From Tenebrio molitor (taxonomy: Eukaryota; Arthropoda; Insecta; Coleoptera; Tenebrionidae), in the NCBI RefSeq assembly GCF_963966145.1, contig NC_091049.1, forward strand, positions 2,790,001-2,854,000: a stretch of DNA of 64,000 nucleotides, in the 5' to 3' direction. Below the pieces are notes generated by a model. It had not been told where the DNA came from. It searched no databases and was given only the letters and a program-made list of their open reading frames with translations. Positions 46,150 through 57,779 of this stretch are shown piece after piece. Every line of letters starts with the position of its first letter. The stretch's first letter is position 1. Made by a program: the position numbers and the translations under genes.

Positions 46150-46927
46150 TATACTGACAGTGTTGGTTTCTTCTCTATAACTGACCGTATCTTTGACTAG
46201 AGTCGTGAAGAAATTAGACACATCTTTTGGTATCAAAGCTACATCTAGAAATTGTCCCAGTTTTGGGAAACTCTCAACCAAAATTCCCTTAATTCTTTTC
46301 GATTTTGATTTAGTTAAGATCTTTTTTCCAAACTTCTTGAAAGTCGAGTCCTCACTTTGCAAGTTCTCACAGTCGAGACCAAACGCGCAACTTGCGATAA
46401 CATCCAAGACAAATCCTTACTTCCACAGCGTTTTTGACATTGATCGGCTTTTCCTTCGCAACCTGTAATTCTACATTCTTCCTCAGAACTGTCTCGCAGT
46501 CCATCAATATTGGGAACATTTCCTTCATTCTGTTAGGAGGGAAGATTGGGTTCAGCATCGTACGCAAGTTTCTCCACTTTTCACGACTTAAATTGAAGAT
46601 GTGACAATTGAGAGGATCACCTTCTTCATTATAGTAGAGCCCGCAATGTGGAAAATATTGAAAGTCTCTGGTCATGATGTTCTTGACGTAATCCAAATTA
46701 GCAACCACATAAACTGGGAACGGTTTCATATAGATTCCTCCGTGCTTCAAGTTCTTCTTCTTGATTAGGTCGTCGACGTGCTTCAGGAAGATTCCTGTAT
46801 GCTCTCTAGATCGTAGGTCAAGATGTTGAACATTGTTTCTTTGCCAGTAGGTGAAGTTTCGTCTAAAGTGGACAAATGCAACAACCAATAAGGTTACAAA
46901 GAGCGCAATCGAGTCGCCAATCGAACA
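46150..46927 (-). pseudogene. psiCYP-g, partial CYP-3-like exon 1
   Basis: Minus-strand exon 1 from the membrane anchor to about residue 245. The start ATG has become ATA (near 46,933). A 4-bp insertion near 46,418 shifts the frame, at the same place as in psiCYP-c, so the two share a broken ancestor. It is cut at about 46,150, before helix I. Confidence 0.88.
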
Positions 46928-47287
46928 ACTAGATATTATTTTTTCACTAAAACAGACTTAGAGCAAGGAAGAAACTCTTCCAACTGTGTTTTGTGTATCA
47001 AACACATATTTATTTACATTTTATTAAATTTTATTATAATATTGGTGTTCTTCAGATGACTCTTGATATTGAACTCTGGGTACTGATTTTCATCACTCGA
47101 CCTTGAGGATGCTCTGCTGATTTCAGTGGAAGTACCACTGGAGCATTCACAACGTAACTGTTCATTGTTTTATACAAAATCGAAAATGTACTTTTCGTAA
47201 TAATAATAATTTATGAGTCAGTGATATTATCATATCAGAACACGCCGTCACTGATAAATAGAAATAGATGATGAAGTACTAATATCT

Positions 47288-47310
47288 TATATAATTGGCG
47301 ATAAGTCAGT
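47288..47310 (+). promoter_or_regulatory. Candidate core promoter of CYP-6
   Basis: TATATAATTGGCGATAAGTC and AGT: TATA-like, GATAAG and TCAGT words in the same order as at CYP-4 and CYP-5. Confidence 0.45.
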
Positions 47311-47359
47311 ATCAGGTTTAGTTGTAACGTGTGTAGGATCAACGTAGTACCGAGTCAAG

Positions 47360-49040
47360 GTAAGTCGAGAGACAATTTGCATTTCATTTATTTAATTGTT
47401 TAGATGTTTACATGCGAATCGGTACTGACCGATTTGATCGGCGTGGTAATTGCATTGGTCGTGATTTTCATTGCGTACTTCAAATGGAACCACTCGTACT
47501 GGCGCAGGAGAAACTTGCCCTACATCGAGCCCAGCATCCCTTTCGGCAATATTTTAAATCCCATGAAAAAGATTGAAACAATTGGAGTGACAGTCAAACG
47601 TTTGTATGAGACGATGAAGAGGAAGAAGTGGCAACATGCAGGGTTGTACTTCATGGCCAGTCCTGTATACGTCCCTGTAGACCTAGAATACGTGAAAAAC
47701 GTGTTGACCAAGGACTTCCACCATTTCGTCGACCGTGGGATCTACTACAACGAGAAGAAGGACCCCATCGGGGCCCACCTATTTGCCATAGGAGGTGCAA
47801 AATGGAGGAATCTAAGAACGAAGCTGACTCCAACCTTCACCTCAGGGAAATTGAAGTCCATGTTCCAGACGCTCGTAGATTGCGAGACAAATCTGCAAGC
47901 GAAGGTGGAAGCAGATTACAAGAACAAGAGACCAGTCGATATTAAAGAAGTCTTGGGGTGCTACACCACTGACATTATCGGTTCTTGTGCGTTTGGTCTC
48001 GATTTCAACACCTTCCAAGAGGACGATTCGCCCTTCAGAAAGTACGGCAAGAAGGTCTTCGCTGCATCGACTTTCAGAAGGCTCCAGACGGCCTTTTTCC
48101 AGAGCTTCCCCACCCTGGGTCGACTTCTCGGAATGCGACAAGTTCCCAAAGACATCTCGGATTTCTTCACGAAGGTGGTGACCGAGACGGTGGAGTATCG
48201 CGAGAAGAACAACTACACCCGCAAGGACTTCATGCAGTTGTTGATCGATCTGAAGAACAACAAACTTGCGGAAGAAGAAGGGTACAAACACGACGGCAAG
48301 ACTCTCACTATAGACGAAATCACCGCCCAAAGCTTCATCTTCTTCTTGGCCGGCTTCGAAACTTCTTCGACCACCATGACTTTTGCTTTGTACGAACTGG
48401 CGAAGAACCAGGAGATACAGAAGAAGGTCAGACACGAGATGGAAACGGTCTTGGCGAGACACGACGGCAAAATTACTTACGACTCCCTCCAAGAGATGAA
48501 GTACCTGAACCAGGTGCTCGATGGTACCGTTAAGTTCGTTGCGTTTTAATTCGTTTTTAGTCTCAGTTTTCCAGAGACTCTGAGGAAGTACCCTCCGGTT
48601 CCGTTCATCACACGGGACTGCGTCGAAGATTACAAAGTACCAGATCAGGACATAATAATCGAGAAGGGAACTCGAGTTGTGGTATCGATCTTCGGGATTC
48701 ATTACGATGAAGAATACTATCCCAATCCTGAGACATTTGATCCTGAGCGTTTCAATGAAGAGAATTCAAGATCGAGGCACCAGTACGCGCATATACCGTT
48801 CGGAGAAGGTCCAAGGATTTGCATTGGTACTGCAGAAGGCTACGTGCGAAATATCAAATTAACAACTTTGTTACAGGTTTGAGATTCGGTATGATGCAGT
48901 CGAAAGTTGGTCTAACTTCTTTGCTGAGAAAGTACAACTTTACGTTGAACCAAAAGACCAAACAACCTCTCACTTTCCAAAGCAATTCCTTCATTTTGGC
49001 AGCGGACGGCGAGGTGTGGCTAAATGCCGAAAAAATATAA
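47360..49040 (+). CDS. CYP-6, CYP6-family cytochrome P450
   Basis: Complete P450 of 511 aa. 5' UTR intron 47,360-47,403; ATG at 47,404. Coding exons: 47404-48523, 48575-48826, 48877-49040. Membrane anchor, WRNLR, AGFETS, ETLR, PERF and FGEGPRICIG are intact. The 3' half (exons 2-3) is closest to CYP-2, while the 5' flank resembles psiCYP-d, which hints at exchange between paralogs. AATAAA follows the stop. ER monooxygenase; substrate unknown. Confidence 0.93.
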
Positions 49041-49214
49041 TCACAAATGTGGACGACTTGTACTTTTTAATAAAAATCTATTTATCTATTGCTAATTTTT
49101 TAATGATACCTTATCGGGATTACATGTCAAAATCTTCACTTAAGTAATGATTGATGAGACAGTTTGATTCCTATCAGTGATAACACATTTAAAAGATGAA
49201 CGAATCATACCTGA

Positions 49215-49609
49215 GTTGCATTTTTTGTACTTCCAACCAGATTGCTCCGTCTGGGATCAGCACCAAAGATCTTGGTACCATATTCACTAACCTTAAGGTT
49301 CTCTCGTCATCTCGCTCACTTTAAATTTCTAATTGAAAAAAACTCTATATTCATGGCCTTCTTGACGTAATCTAGATCCACAACCACATAAATTGCGGAA
49401 AATTTTATGTAGATTCCTCTGTGCTTCAAATTCTTCTTCTTCATAAAGTTGTACACTTCTTCGAGAAGATTCCTGTGTATTCTCTAAATCGCAGTGAATT
49501 TATTTCTTTGCCAGTAGGTGAAGTTTCGTTTTAAATAAACAAATTGCAGCAGCCAATAATTTTGCAAAGCGCAATCAATTGAGTTACCAATCAGAGAACC
49601 CAAAATCAT
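49215..49609 (-). pseudogene. psiCYP-h, ends of a CYP-3-like P450 with the middle deleted
   Basis: Minus strand: N-terminal part of exon 1 from an ATG at 49,607-49,609 to about 49,340, followed immediately by an exon 3 remnant (about 49,215-49,330). About 1.2 kb between them is gone, including helix I and heme loop. Frames contain stops. Confidence 0.82.
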
Positions 49610-49763
49610 TACTACACAAAAAATACACCTAACCCAAGGAAGAATCTTATCAGACTGTGTTTGTGTATGAAACACGCTTTATTTATCGCACTAGATTACA
49701 TAAGAAGTTGTTGTTCATTCTTATCTTAAGTTATAATTAGTACAAATATTTATTTAGATAATT

Positions 49764-51382
49764 TTATGAAATTTTATGCGCATCCAGCCAGATTTCTCCT
49801 TGTGCAGAGAGTATCAAAGAAGTCGGATTCATCTGCAGCGGCTCTTTCGTCTTCTCATTGACAGTAAACTTGAAATTCCTGAGTAAAGTAGTCAGACCAA
49901 CTTTTGTTTGCATCAGACCAAAGCGCATACCTAGATTAATTCTTTTTAACATCTTTGTCACTTTTTGGGCAAACAATCTTACCAATACATATTCTGGGAC
50001 CTTCTCCGAATGGTATGTGCGCATAAGAGTGTCTTGAAGACTTATTCTCTTCACTGAAGCGCTCAGGATCGAATTTGTCAGGCTCAGGATAGTACTCTTC
50101 GTCATGATGAATCGCCAAAATAGGTATCACGAGTGAGGTACCCTTCTCGATGACCACATCAGTACCGGGAATCCTGTAGTCTTCGACGCACTTCCGTGGA
50201 ATCAGAGCCGCAGGAGGGTACTTCCTCAACGCCTCTGCGAGAAAACAATAATTAACTGGACGATAGATAGAAGGAGAGAGTCGTACCATCAATGACTTGA
50301 TTCATGTACTTCATCTCCAGGATGGCGTCGTAAGTGACTTGGTCGTGGTGCTTGGCCAAAACTTCCCGAATCTCCTTCCTGAGTCTGTCTTGCATGTCTT
50401 GGTGCTTCGCCAGTTCGTACAACGCGAAAGTCATCGTCGTCGAAGACGTCTCGAACCCGGCGATGAAGAAGACGAAGCTCTGCGCCGCGATTTCTTCAAT
50501 TGTGAAAGTAGTACCGTCGTCGTCGTGTTTGTTCTTCATGTCGATCAACAACTGCATGAAGTCGTTGCGCACCACTTTCTTCTGCTCGCGGTACTCCACC
50601 GTGTCTTTGACGATCTTCATGAAGAACTTCGATATGTCTTTGGGGATCAGCACAATATCTAGGACTCGAGCGAGAGTCTCGAAATTGTTGGCGATGAGTC
50701 TCTTCACCCTTCTGGACAAGCTCCTGGTGAAGAACTTGCGGCCGTACTCCCTGAACGGCGAGTTCTCCTCTTCGAATGTCTTGCAGTCGAGGCCGAACGC
50801 ACAAGAACCTATGATGTCTGTGGTGAAGCACCCCAAGACTTCTTTGATATCGATCGGTGCTCTCCTTTCGCTCTCGTGTTCGATCTTCTTGCGCATACCG
50901 ACTTCGCAACTGACCAGAGTCTGGAACATCATCCTCATCTTCCCCGAGGTGAAGGTGGGGGTGAGCTTGGTGCGCAGATTCCTCCACTTGGTACCGTTCA
51001 AATTGAATAGATGTGCGCTGAGAGGGTCGCCTTTCTCGTTGTGGTAAAAGCCTCTATCGGTGAAGTACTGGAAGTCTTTGGTCATGATCTTCTTCAGCAG
51101 GTCCAAGTCCACCACCAAGAGAGCCGGCGAGACCAACAAGTAGATTCCTCCGTGTTTCCACCCCCTGGATTTTATCTCGTCGTACAGGCGCTTGACTGTG
51201 AGCGATATGTGTTCTCTGGAGGAAGGTCCTCCAACGTTACCGAAAGGAATCCGGGGCTCCAGGTACTGCACGTTCCTTTTTCGCCAGTACTGATAGCGCC
51301 ATTTGTAGTACCCGATCACTACCACTGACGCAGTTACGAGAAGCGCGATCAGATCGCCAAAGAATGAGCTGCTTATCAACAT
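49764..51382 (-). CDS. CYP-7, CYP6-family cytochrome P450
   Basis: Complete P450 of 504 aa on minus. Exons: 50287-51382, 49983-50234, 49764-49930. ATG at 51,380-51,382 (MLISSSFFGDLIALL); an upstream in-frame GTG is not used. Introns 52 bp each, phase 1. Membrane anchor, WRNLR, AGFETS, EALR (366-369), FDPERF and FGEGPRICIG are intact, so it has the canonical helix I that CYP-3 lacks. Exon 1 is richer in G and C than the other P450s, and the protein is intermediate between CYP-1 and CYP-2, so it is an older, independent lineage. ER monooxygenase; substrate unknown. Confidence 0.93.
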
Positions 51383-51513
51383 TTTCACAACACTGTTGCT
51401 CCGTGCTCTAGATTCTACATTTATAGAAGAGAATTGTATCTAGTCATTGTCAACTGCTCATTAGAATCACCTTATCATATACATAATTCCAGGTGAGCTA
51501 TTGCTAGTGACTA

Positions 51514-51684
51514 CAGGGTGATTTACGAGGAATAATGAGCCCGATGCAATAGAAAATGCAACCCGCAATTCATCAGGAGAAAAACCCGGACATTTACCGC
51601 TTCGATGTCCGGCTTTTTGTTCCAATGTATTGTGGGTTGCATTTTCTATTCCATCGGGCTCATTATTCCTCGTAAATCACCCTG
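51514..51684. mobile_element. MITE family 2, copy a
   Basis: 171-bp TA-flanked palindrome. Arms begin CAGGGTGATTTACGAGGAAT and contain AATGCAACCCGCAAT with its complement. It would fold into one long hairpin. A diverged relative is at about 57,565-57,734. Confidence 0.85.
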
Positions 51685-51699
51685 TATGTAATGATAATG

Positions 51700-52964
51700 A
51701 ATGGCATTTTTTGGTAGATTAGATACATGATACTAAAACCAAAGCAAACAACACCTAAAAGGCTTTTGTGTAACAAATTGCAAATCAGACTTCTCCAAAC
51801 TGATAAGAGGTACCTACCTACCTACTGTCTCAGGGTCAATTCAATTATTGATAAAAATAAAAATAATCACTGATTTAGATCACTGCACGAGATAATTTAA
51901 TTATCTAAATTAGTAAAACTTTTATTTGGCTTGTTTAATCTGTCAAGGTTAGTATGGTACTTTAGCTGAGTCACTGTGGTAATTATATAGCGGGGAATGT
52001 AATTCAATTGCTTAGCAGAGGTGTGCGTTGGATTGATTTCGTAAAAGTAGATTTGGGGTTGGATTTGCGGTTTGCCGCTTGTTTTGTAAGTGATTTTGGT
52101 GAGTAAGAAAATGTTTTGGGTGAAATGGTCATTCTGGTTTCTAAATAGTGGTACTAGTGCTGGTGCTAGTACTAATACTGCATAGGACTTTGCTTCAAAC
52201 TCACAATACAAGTACAAAGCAAAATATAAGGAAGAGTAAAGAATAGAAAGGAAACAGAAGAGAAGAAGATGTAAGGAGGAAAAAGGAAGATGTTAAAGAG
52301 TGGATTATATTGTAGTTAAAAAAAGAGAAAAAGAAGTGATTGTAGCAAGGTGTAAAGCAAATAAAAGAGAATGATGCAATGATGGACGATGAGAGAAGTA
52401 CTAGTACTAGAGAAGAGCTAAGGAGAACAAAGTAACACAAAGTTTTAAGAGTGCGAATAATGATTAAGAAAGAAAGAAACAGAAAAAGGATAAGTTAAAG
52501 ATGATGTGCAGTAAAAAATATTGCGTTTTAGTGCATACATTTTATTAACAAAACAATCATGCAAAAAACAAATTCAGACAAATGTCAGTTAGTACAATTG
52601 AAACATAACCTATAAATTTTGCGCGGGATCAACATAACATTTACGGCGCGAAACGTCAAACTTTTGAAATGTCAAACTTGTCAGTGTCTAAGGTGCAACG
52701 GAAAACAAAGAATGATCCATAGCCAACCCTAAGTGAAAATTTTAATAGTCACCCGTTAGAAAAGTATAAATAATGTAGCTTCATGGGAAAAAGAACTTGC
52801 AGTGTGGTGCAATTACGAAGGAAAAGAAATATAGTTTGATGGGTCATCAGAGGTACGCGATTCATGTATTCCTGTACATCAGGAGTGGGGTTTGTTGTGC
52901 CGCTTGCTAGAATAAAACTCGCAAGACAAGAGGAAACTTTATTTGTGGTGCAATAAGAGATGAA
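51700..52964. other. Intergenic between P450 and right SDR arrays
   Basis: No gene recognised. 52,200-52,500 is strongly purine-rich on plus (AGAAGAAG-type words) with little T or C. 52,800-52,960 is homologous to 55,035-55,220 (the shared SDR 3' flank) and includes a minus-strand AATAAA near 52,936 for SDR-7. Confidence 0.55.
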
Positions 52965-53868
52965 CTAGGCTCGCGACCCAACTGGAGCAATCGTCAACTC
53001 ATGAATCTGCAACCCAGAAGATAATATGAAGAAAAACAACAAGAAGAGATTACCTGGACGTGCGGAGGAGTTGACAAGACATACCCAACCGCTTCTGCTA
53101 TGTCTTGCGGCTGCAAAATCGGCATACTCTTCAACATCGCTTGCCTCTCTTCACTGAATCCGGTATTCAAAGTCGTACCCTCACTGACGACCAACCCAGG
53201 ACTCAAACTCTGCAAAACACCATCAAATCTGCAAGTGCACTTGACAAACCTACCGTAATCTTGATCTTCGACCCTAGATGATTGAACTCTTGCCTCAGAG
53301 TCTCCGCCAAAGCTGTGACCGCGTGTTTGGAAGCAGCGTAGATGTTGACTCCTGGGAAATTAGGAATCTTGTGTCCCAGCACGCTGTTGATGTGGATGAT
53401 GTGTCCGTTGATGCTGTTCGCCGTCATGGTCTTGACCGCCTCTCTGGTGGCAACGCACAACCCCAAGACGTTCAGGTATAGGGTGGTCCTCCAGGTGGCG
53501 GTGTCTCCATCGCACAAGAAATTCTCTTTGGCTACACCGGCGTTGTTGATCAGGATGTGGACGTGTCCCAGATTGTCCTCCACCCATTTGAACGCCTTCA
53601 CAACGTCCTCTTCGTTGCTGATGTCGGCTTTGACCGCGTGGAGTTGTCCCTTCTTCCCGGTGAGCTTCTTGGCCAGCTCTTCGACTAGTTCGCACCGACG
53701 GGCCAATCCCACCACCTGGAAACTTCCTGTTATTGGAGTTTTGGGAGTTGCGTCACTTACGATTAGTCCTTGGTCGACCAAAAACTCCGCGATGCCCGCG
53801 CCGATTCCGGAACTAGCACCGGTCACTACGGCCACTTTGCCCACCCATCTGTCCATGGAGAGTACCAT
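52965..53868 (-). CDS. SDR-7, DHRS11/farnesol dehydrogenase-like SDR
   Basis: Complete 255 aa SDR. Exons: 53761-53868, 53254-53715, 53054-53209, 52965-53006. Donors are GTAAGT, GTAGGT and GTAATC. TGASSGIG (16-23), LARR (40-43), NNAG (93-96), LNV Asn118, Ser147 and YAASK (Tyr162, Lys166) are all present. C-terminus IHELTIAPVGSRA. Exon 3 has SEGTT where sister copies have SEMTT. The right array differs from the left one by EELAKKLTGKKGQLHAVKA-type sequence, so it is a separate sub-lineage. NADP(H) oxidoreductase, likely cytosolic; substrate unknown. Confidence 0.92.
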
Positions 53869-55222
53869 CGTGGTGGTGGTACAGATAAAGAGTAACGAAG
53901 AAATTCAGAGGGACTCACAAATTGTCTTCGATTGATCTTCAAGAGGAGTTGGTTTTCAGATCTACTAAGATCTACTAAGTATGATGGTTTATTTGGTTGA
54001 GCAAATCGCTGAGTCAAGATAAGATATGTTTTTTGTTTTTGACGTCATAATTGGAGTTTGCTCGACGTATTATACATACAGTGTGTCCAAAAAGTCTGTA
54101 TACAATAAAATAGAAACGAATGATTTTCGAGAAAAACGCACAAACAGGTGAACTAGCGTTTTCAAAAAGCTTTCTGTTGATGGTATCTGTTTGCTGTTTT
54201 TGATGACCTTGAAAGAGTTATGATGTCATCAGGGGTTTTCGTCGCATTTTTACTACCGTTTTTAATAGATCTTTTAATTGTCTACCCGACGGTCAAAAAA
54301 ATTTTCAATTTACATAAGAAATTTTCTGAAAAAAAAAATTTTTTTTAAATAACTTTTTCAAGGTCATCAGCAGCATTTTTTTTTAAACCCTAATTGACCT
54401 GTCTAGATTTTTTTCAAAAATTATGCGTTACCTTTTCATTTGGGTGTTTTCAGAATTTTTAGACACACTGTATAACGGCGAGGGCAAATGTTTCGTAATA
54501 AGAGGAACAAACGAAAAAAAAAAAACAAAAAAAAAGGGCGAAAATATTGTACTTTGTATTTTATTTAGACAGTTGTTAAGTGATTCATACTGTTAATTTG
54601 CAATACGAAGAAGTGTGTATAATATGTATGCGTATCTGAGGTATGCGCTTGATAAGTTTTCAAGGAATAAAGCAAACACAATGTGCTGAAATAAAATCTT
54701 ATCGTTAATTAAAAATTCTTGTGAACAATTTTTGTAGGTATTTGGGCAGCAAAAATTAATTGAGTTTAATTTTAGAAGTTAAGAAAATGAAATGGATGTA
54801 AAAAGATAGATAGAGCATGTTTGGATGGTTAAGAAGAACGTCAAAAAAAATAGAAAGAGTGATGAAAATAATGGTAATAAGAATTTTTGTAATGTAAATA
54901 TTTTAACATCCTCGGAATTGTGCGACCTCGGCGACAATTTTTCTCTCGGTACGTTAAAGAATGATTTCGTGGCCTTGATATACAAATAAATATTGAATGA
55001 TTTGAGCTCGTTGGAAGGAGCTTTAACGTATCATTGATGTAATTAAGAAGGAAAAGAAATGTAGTTTGAATGGTCATCAGCAGTGAGCGTTTTACACGTT
55101 TCGATACATCAGATGTGGAACTTGAGTTGCCGCTTATTAGAAAAGAACGAAACAAGCTAAAATAAAATTTTATTTGCATTTAAAACAAATATTTATAATG
55201 TCAAGGTCAGTAAATATAGGAG
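53869..55222. other. Intergenic SDR-7 to SDR-8
   Basis: SDR-7 upstream region, then a MITE (54,079-54,470, listed separately), then AT-rich DNA. 55,035-55,222 is the shared SDR 3' flank, with a minus-strand AATAAA-type word. No gene seen. Confidence 0.5.
54079..54470. mobile_element. TA-flanked mariner-like MITE
   Basis: Ends CAGTGTGTCCAAAAAGTCTG and, inverted, AATTTTTAGACACACTG, flanked by TA. 392 bp, non-coding. The internal halves share inverted words around TTTAATTG and TCAAGGTCATCA. Confidence 0.75.
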
Positions 55223-56130
55223 TTAGAATCTCTCCCCGACTGGAGCTATGGTCAACTCATAGATCTGCAACAAACCAGTAGATCATATGAAGAACAAAAC
55301 AAAGAACAAAATCACCTGGACGTTCTCAGGAGTGGACAAGACATACCCAATCGCTTCCGCAATGTCTTGCGGCTGCAAAATCGGCACACTCTTCAGCATC
55401 GCCGTCCTCTCTTCACTGAATTCGGTACTCAGTGTGGTCATCTCACTGACGACCAACCCAGGACTCAAACTCTGCAAAACACCATCAAATCGGCCACTCC
55501 ACTTGACAAACCTACCGTAATCTTGATCTTGGAGCCCAAATGATTGAACTCTTGCCTCAAAGTCTCCGCCAAAGCTGTGACCGCGTGTTTGGACGCAGTG
55601 TAGATGTTGATTCCTGGAAAGTTGGGTATCTTGTGTCCCGCGACGCTGTTGATGTGGATGATGTGTCCGTTGATGTTGTTCGCGGTCATGCTTTTGACCG
55701 CCTCTCTGGTGGCAATGCACAACCCCAACACGTTCACGTCTAGGGTGGCCTTCCAGTCGGCGGCGTCTCCGTTGCACAAGAAATTCTCTTTAGCTACACC
55801 GGCGTTGTTGATCAGGATGTGGACGTGTCCCAGATTGTCCTCCACCCATTTGAACGCCTTCACAACGTCCTCTTCATTGCTGACGTCGGCTTTGACCGCG
55901 TGGAGTTGTCCCTTCTTCCCGGTGAGCTTCTTAGCCAGCTCTTCGACTAGTTCGGACCGACGGGCCAATCCCACCACCTGGAAACTTCCTGTTATTGGAG
56001 TTTTGGGAGTTGGGGCGCTTACGATTAGTCCTTGGTCGACCAAAAACTCCGAGATGCCCGCACCGATTCCGGAACTTGCACCGGTCACTACGGCCACTTT
56101 GCCCACCCATCTGTCCATGGAGAGTACCAT
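55223..56130 (-). CDS. SDR-8, DHRS11/farnesol dehydrogenase-like SDR
   Basis: Complete 255 aa SDR, sister of SDR-7. Exons: 56023-56130, 55516-55977, 55316-55471, 55223-55264. TGASSGIG, LARR, NNAG, LDVNV with Asn118, Ser147 and Tyr162-T-A-S-Lys166 are present. C-terminus IYELTIAPVGERF. Even intron 1 is nearly the same as in SDR-7 (CCTGTTATTGGAG word), so the pair separated recently or is homogenised. Expected active NADP(H) oxidoreductase. Confidence 0.92.
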
Positions 56131-57560
56131 CGTGGTAGTTGTTCAGGAGAAGACTGAAACGCAACTGTGCGACTCGTGAATTATCGTCGATTTAATTTTT
56201 AGAGGAGCGGATCTATACTTAACTGCTTTATATAATAATAGACAATCATACAAACAAACTGTTGCGATTGGAGTAGGTGTCTCAAGGTTACATTTTTAGT
56301 TTGTTTGTAATCCAAGTGTGTTAGGTTTGTTTGGTAACGATTGGAAAAAACCGAATGGGGTTGTAAATATTTAATAAAAATCTTTACATAAAGGATTATA
56401 CTGTGCGATCAACAATTACTTAGATAAGAGGAGGCTATGACTTTGACAGTGTCAGATTTTTCGTAGCTTTGCTAACTCAGCTAATAAACGTCAAACAACT
56501 GTCATTATTAATTAAATTTTAACGCAAAAGTGGTTTTTACTTCAGAACGTAAAAGATTCATCATTGGATCATAATGGTGTTTTCAATAACGCAGAATGAA
56601 GATACATTGCTGTTGCCTCTTTGCCCGATTTCTGCAAAAACTTGCAAATTTAAATTGAAAGAGGTATATTTATGCAACCAAAAATACACTCCAATTTTTT
56701 TTAAATCAATTGTCAAAGTGTTGTCATGTTGGTATAAGCCACTGGTTATTTGATAGTTATTAGATTGGCAACGTAAAATGTCAACTGTATGTCAGTCATT
56801 TTGATGAAAAGGCGCTTGCGCTATTGAAGCCGCAATTACATTTAAATAAAAATACAAAGTTAAATGAGTTTCCGAAAACAAGGATCTAACACAACGAGAA
56901 AAATTGGCTATGATTAGATTACGTGAAGAAATGCAGACAGAAAAACCGACCATGCTAAATTGCAGTAAAGATGCACACATCACATTCGAGGTATTTTCTT
57001 TTAATATATGGGTTTGTCACTGCGAGGAACTGATTAGAGAGGACTGGAAAAAATTGATGGGAAATCTACCAATTGAGGACATTCCTCTTCCGCAGAATCA
57101 TATTCGGAAGACGATTGGGGGTTAGATTCTGAAAATGAATAGGTAAACTGCTTATATAACCCATTAAATAAATTCCCATTTTCCTGTATATGTTAAGTTT
57201 CACTTTTTAGTGTGATTATCGTCTTTATTTCTTGTCTTTTGGTATAAAATTTGGTTACACCTGAAACTTTTCTGACATTTGAAAATTACTGATATAACCT
57301 CAAACCTGATCTAGGGAGATTTTACGATAGAGGTGTCCCGAAACGAAAGGTTTTAGGGTGGTACAGTCTGGTCTTTGAGGGAATTTTGACATTGACAATT
57401 GATTTAAAAAAAAATTGGACTATACTTCCGTGTTGATCGCACGGTATTTGATAGTTACGAAGCAATACACAACTATCAAATGTTGTAAACCGTCTTGGCT
57501 AATCTATTAGAGTAGGTAACACCGTTGAAAATTTCACGTTTAAATATCCAGTAGTTAAAA
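56131..57560. other. Intergenic, no recognised gene
   Basis: SDR-8 upstream DNA, then AT-rich sequence. A plus frame at 56,904-57,125 (73 codons, with CHCEELIREDWKKLMGNLP) has more complex composition than its surroundings. It could be a gene relic, but I recognise no family. Confidence 0.4.
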
Positions 57561-57564
57561 AGTT

Positions 57565-57734
57565 GTCAGTATGATATGATATTGAACCTGACAGAACTGA
57601 AAATGCAACCCACAATACATTGGGAAGGTAAATCTGGATGAATACCGGGTCCATCTCCAGCTTTACATTCTAAATGTATTGTGGGTTGCATTTTTAATTC
57701 CGTCAAGCTCATTATCACTCGTGAAATACCTTGT
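57565..57734. mobile_element. MITE family 2, copy b (diverged)
   Basis: Shares AATGCAACCCACAATACATT and its complement with the element at 51,514-51,684. Both halves are more mutated here, and the outer ends are uncertain. Confidence 0.7.
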
Positions 57735-57779
57735 ATATGTTAAGGAATGTATCTGGACGTGTGATTTGAGAGTCGAAAA

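Noticed and set aside
51514..51684. Intrinsic terminator or structured RNA
   Set aside because: TA flanks and a related copy at 57,565 identify it as a MITE; no transcription context.
52201..52440. Small serine/phenylalanine-rich membrane protein on minus
   Set aside because: Low-complexity translation of the purine-rich tract.
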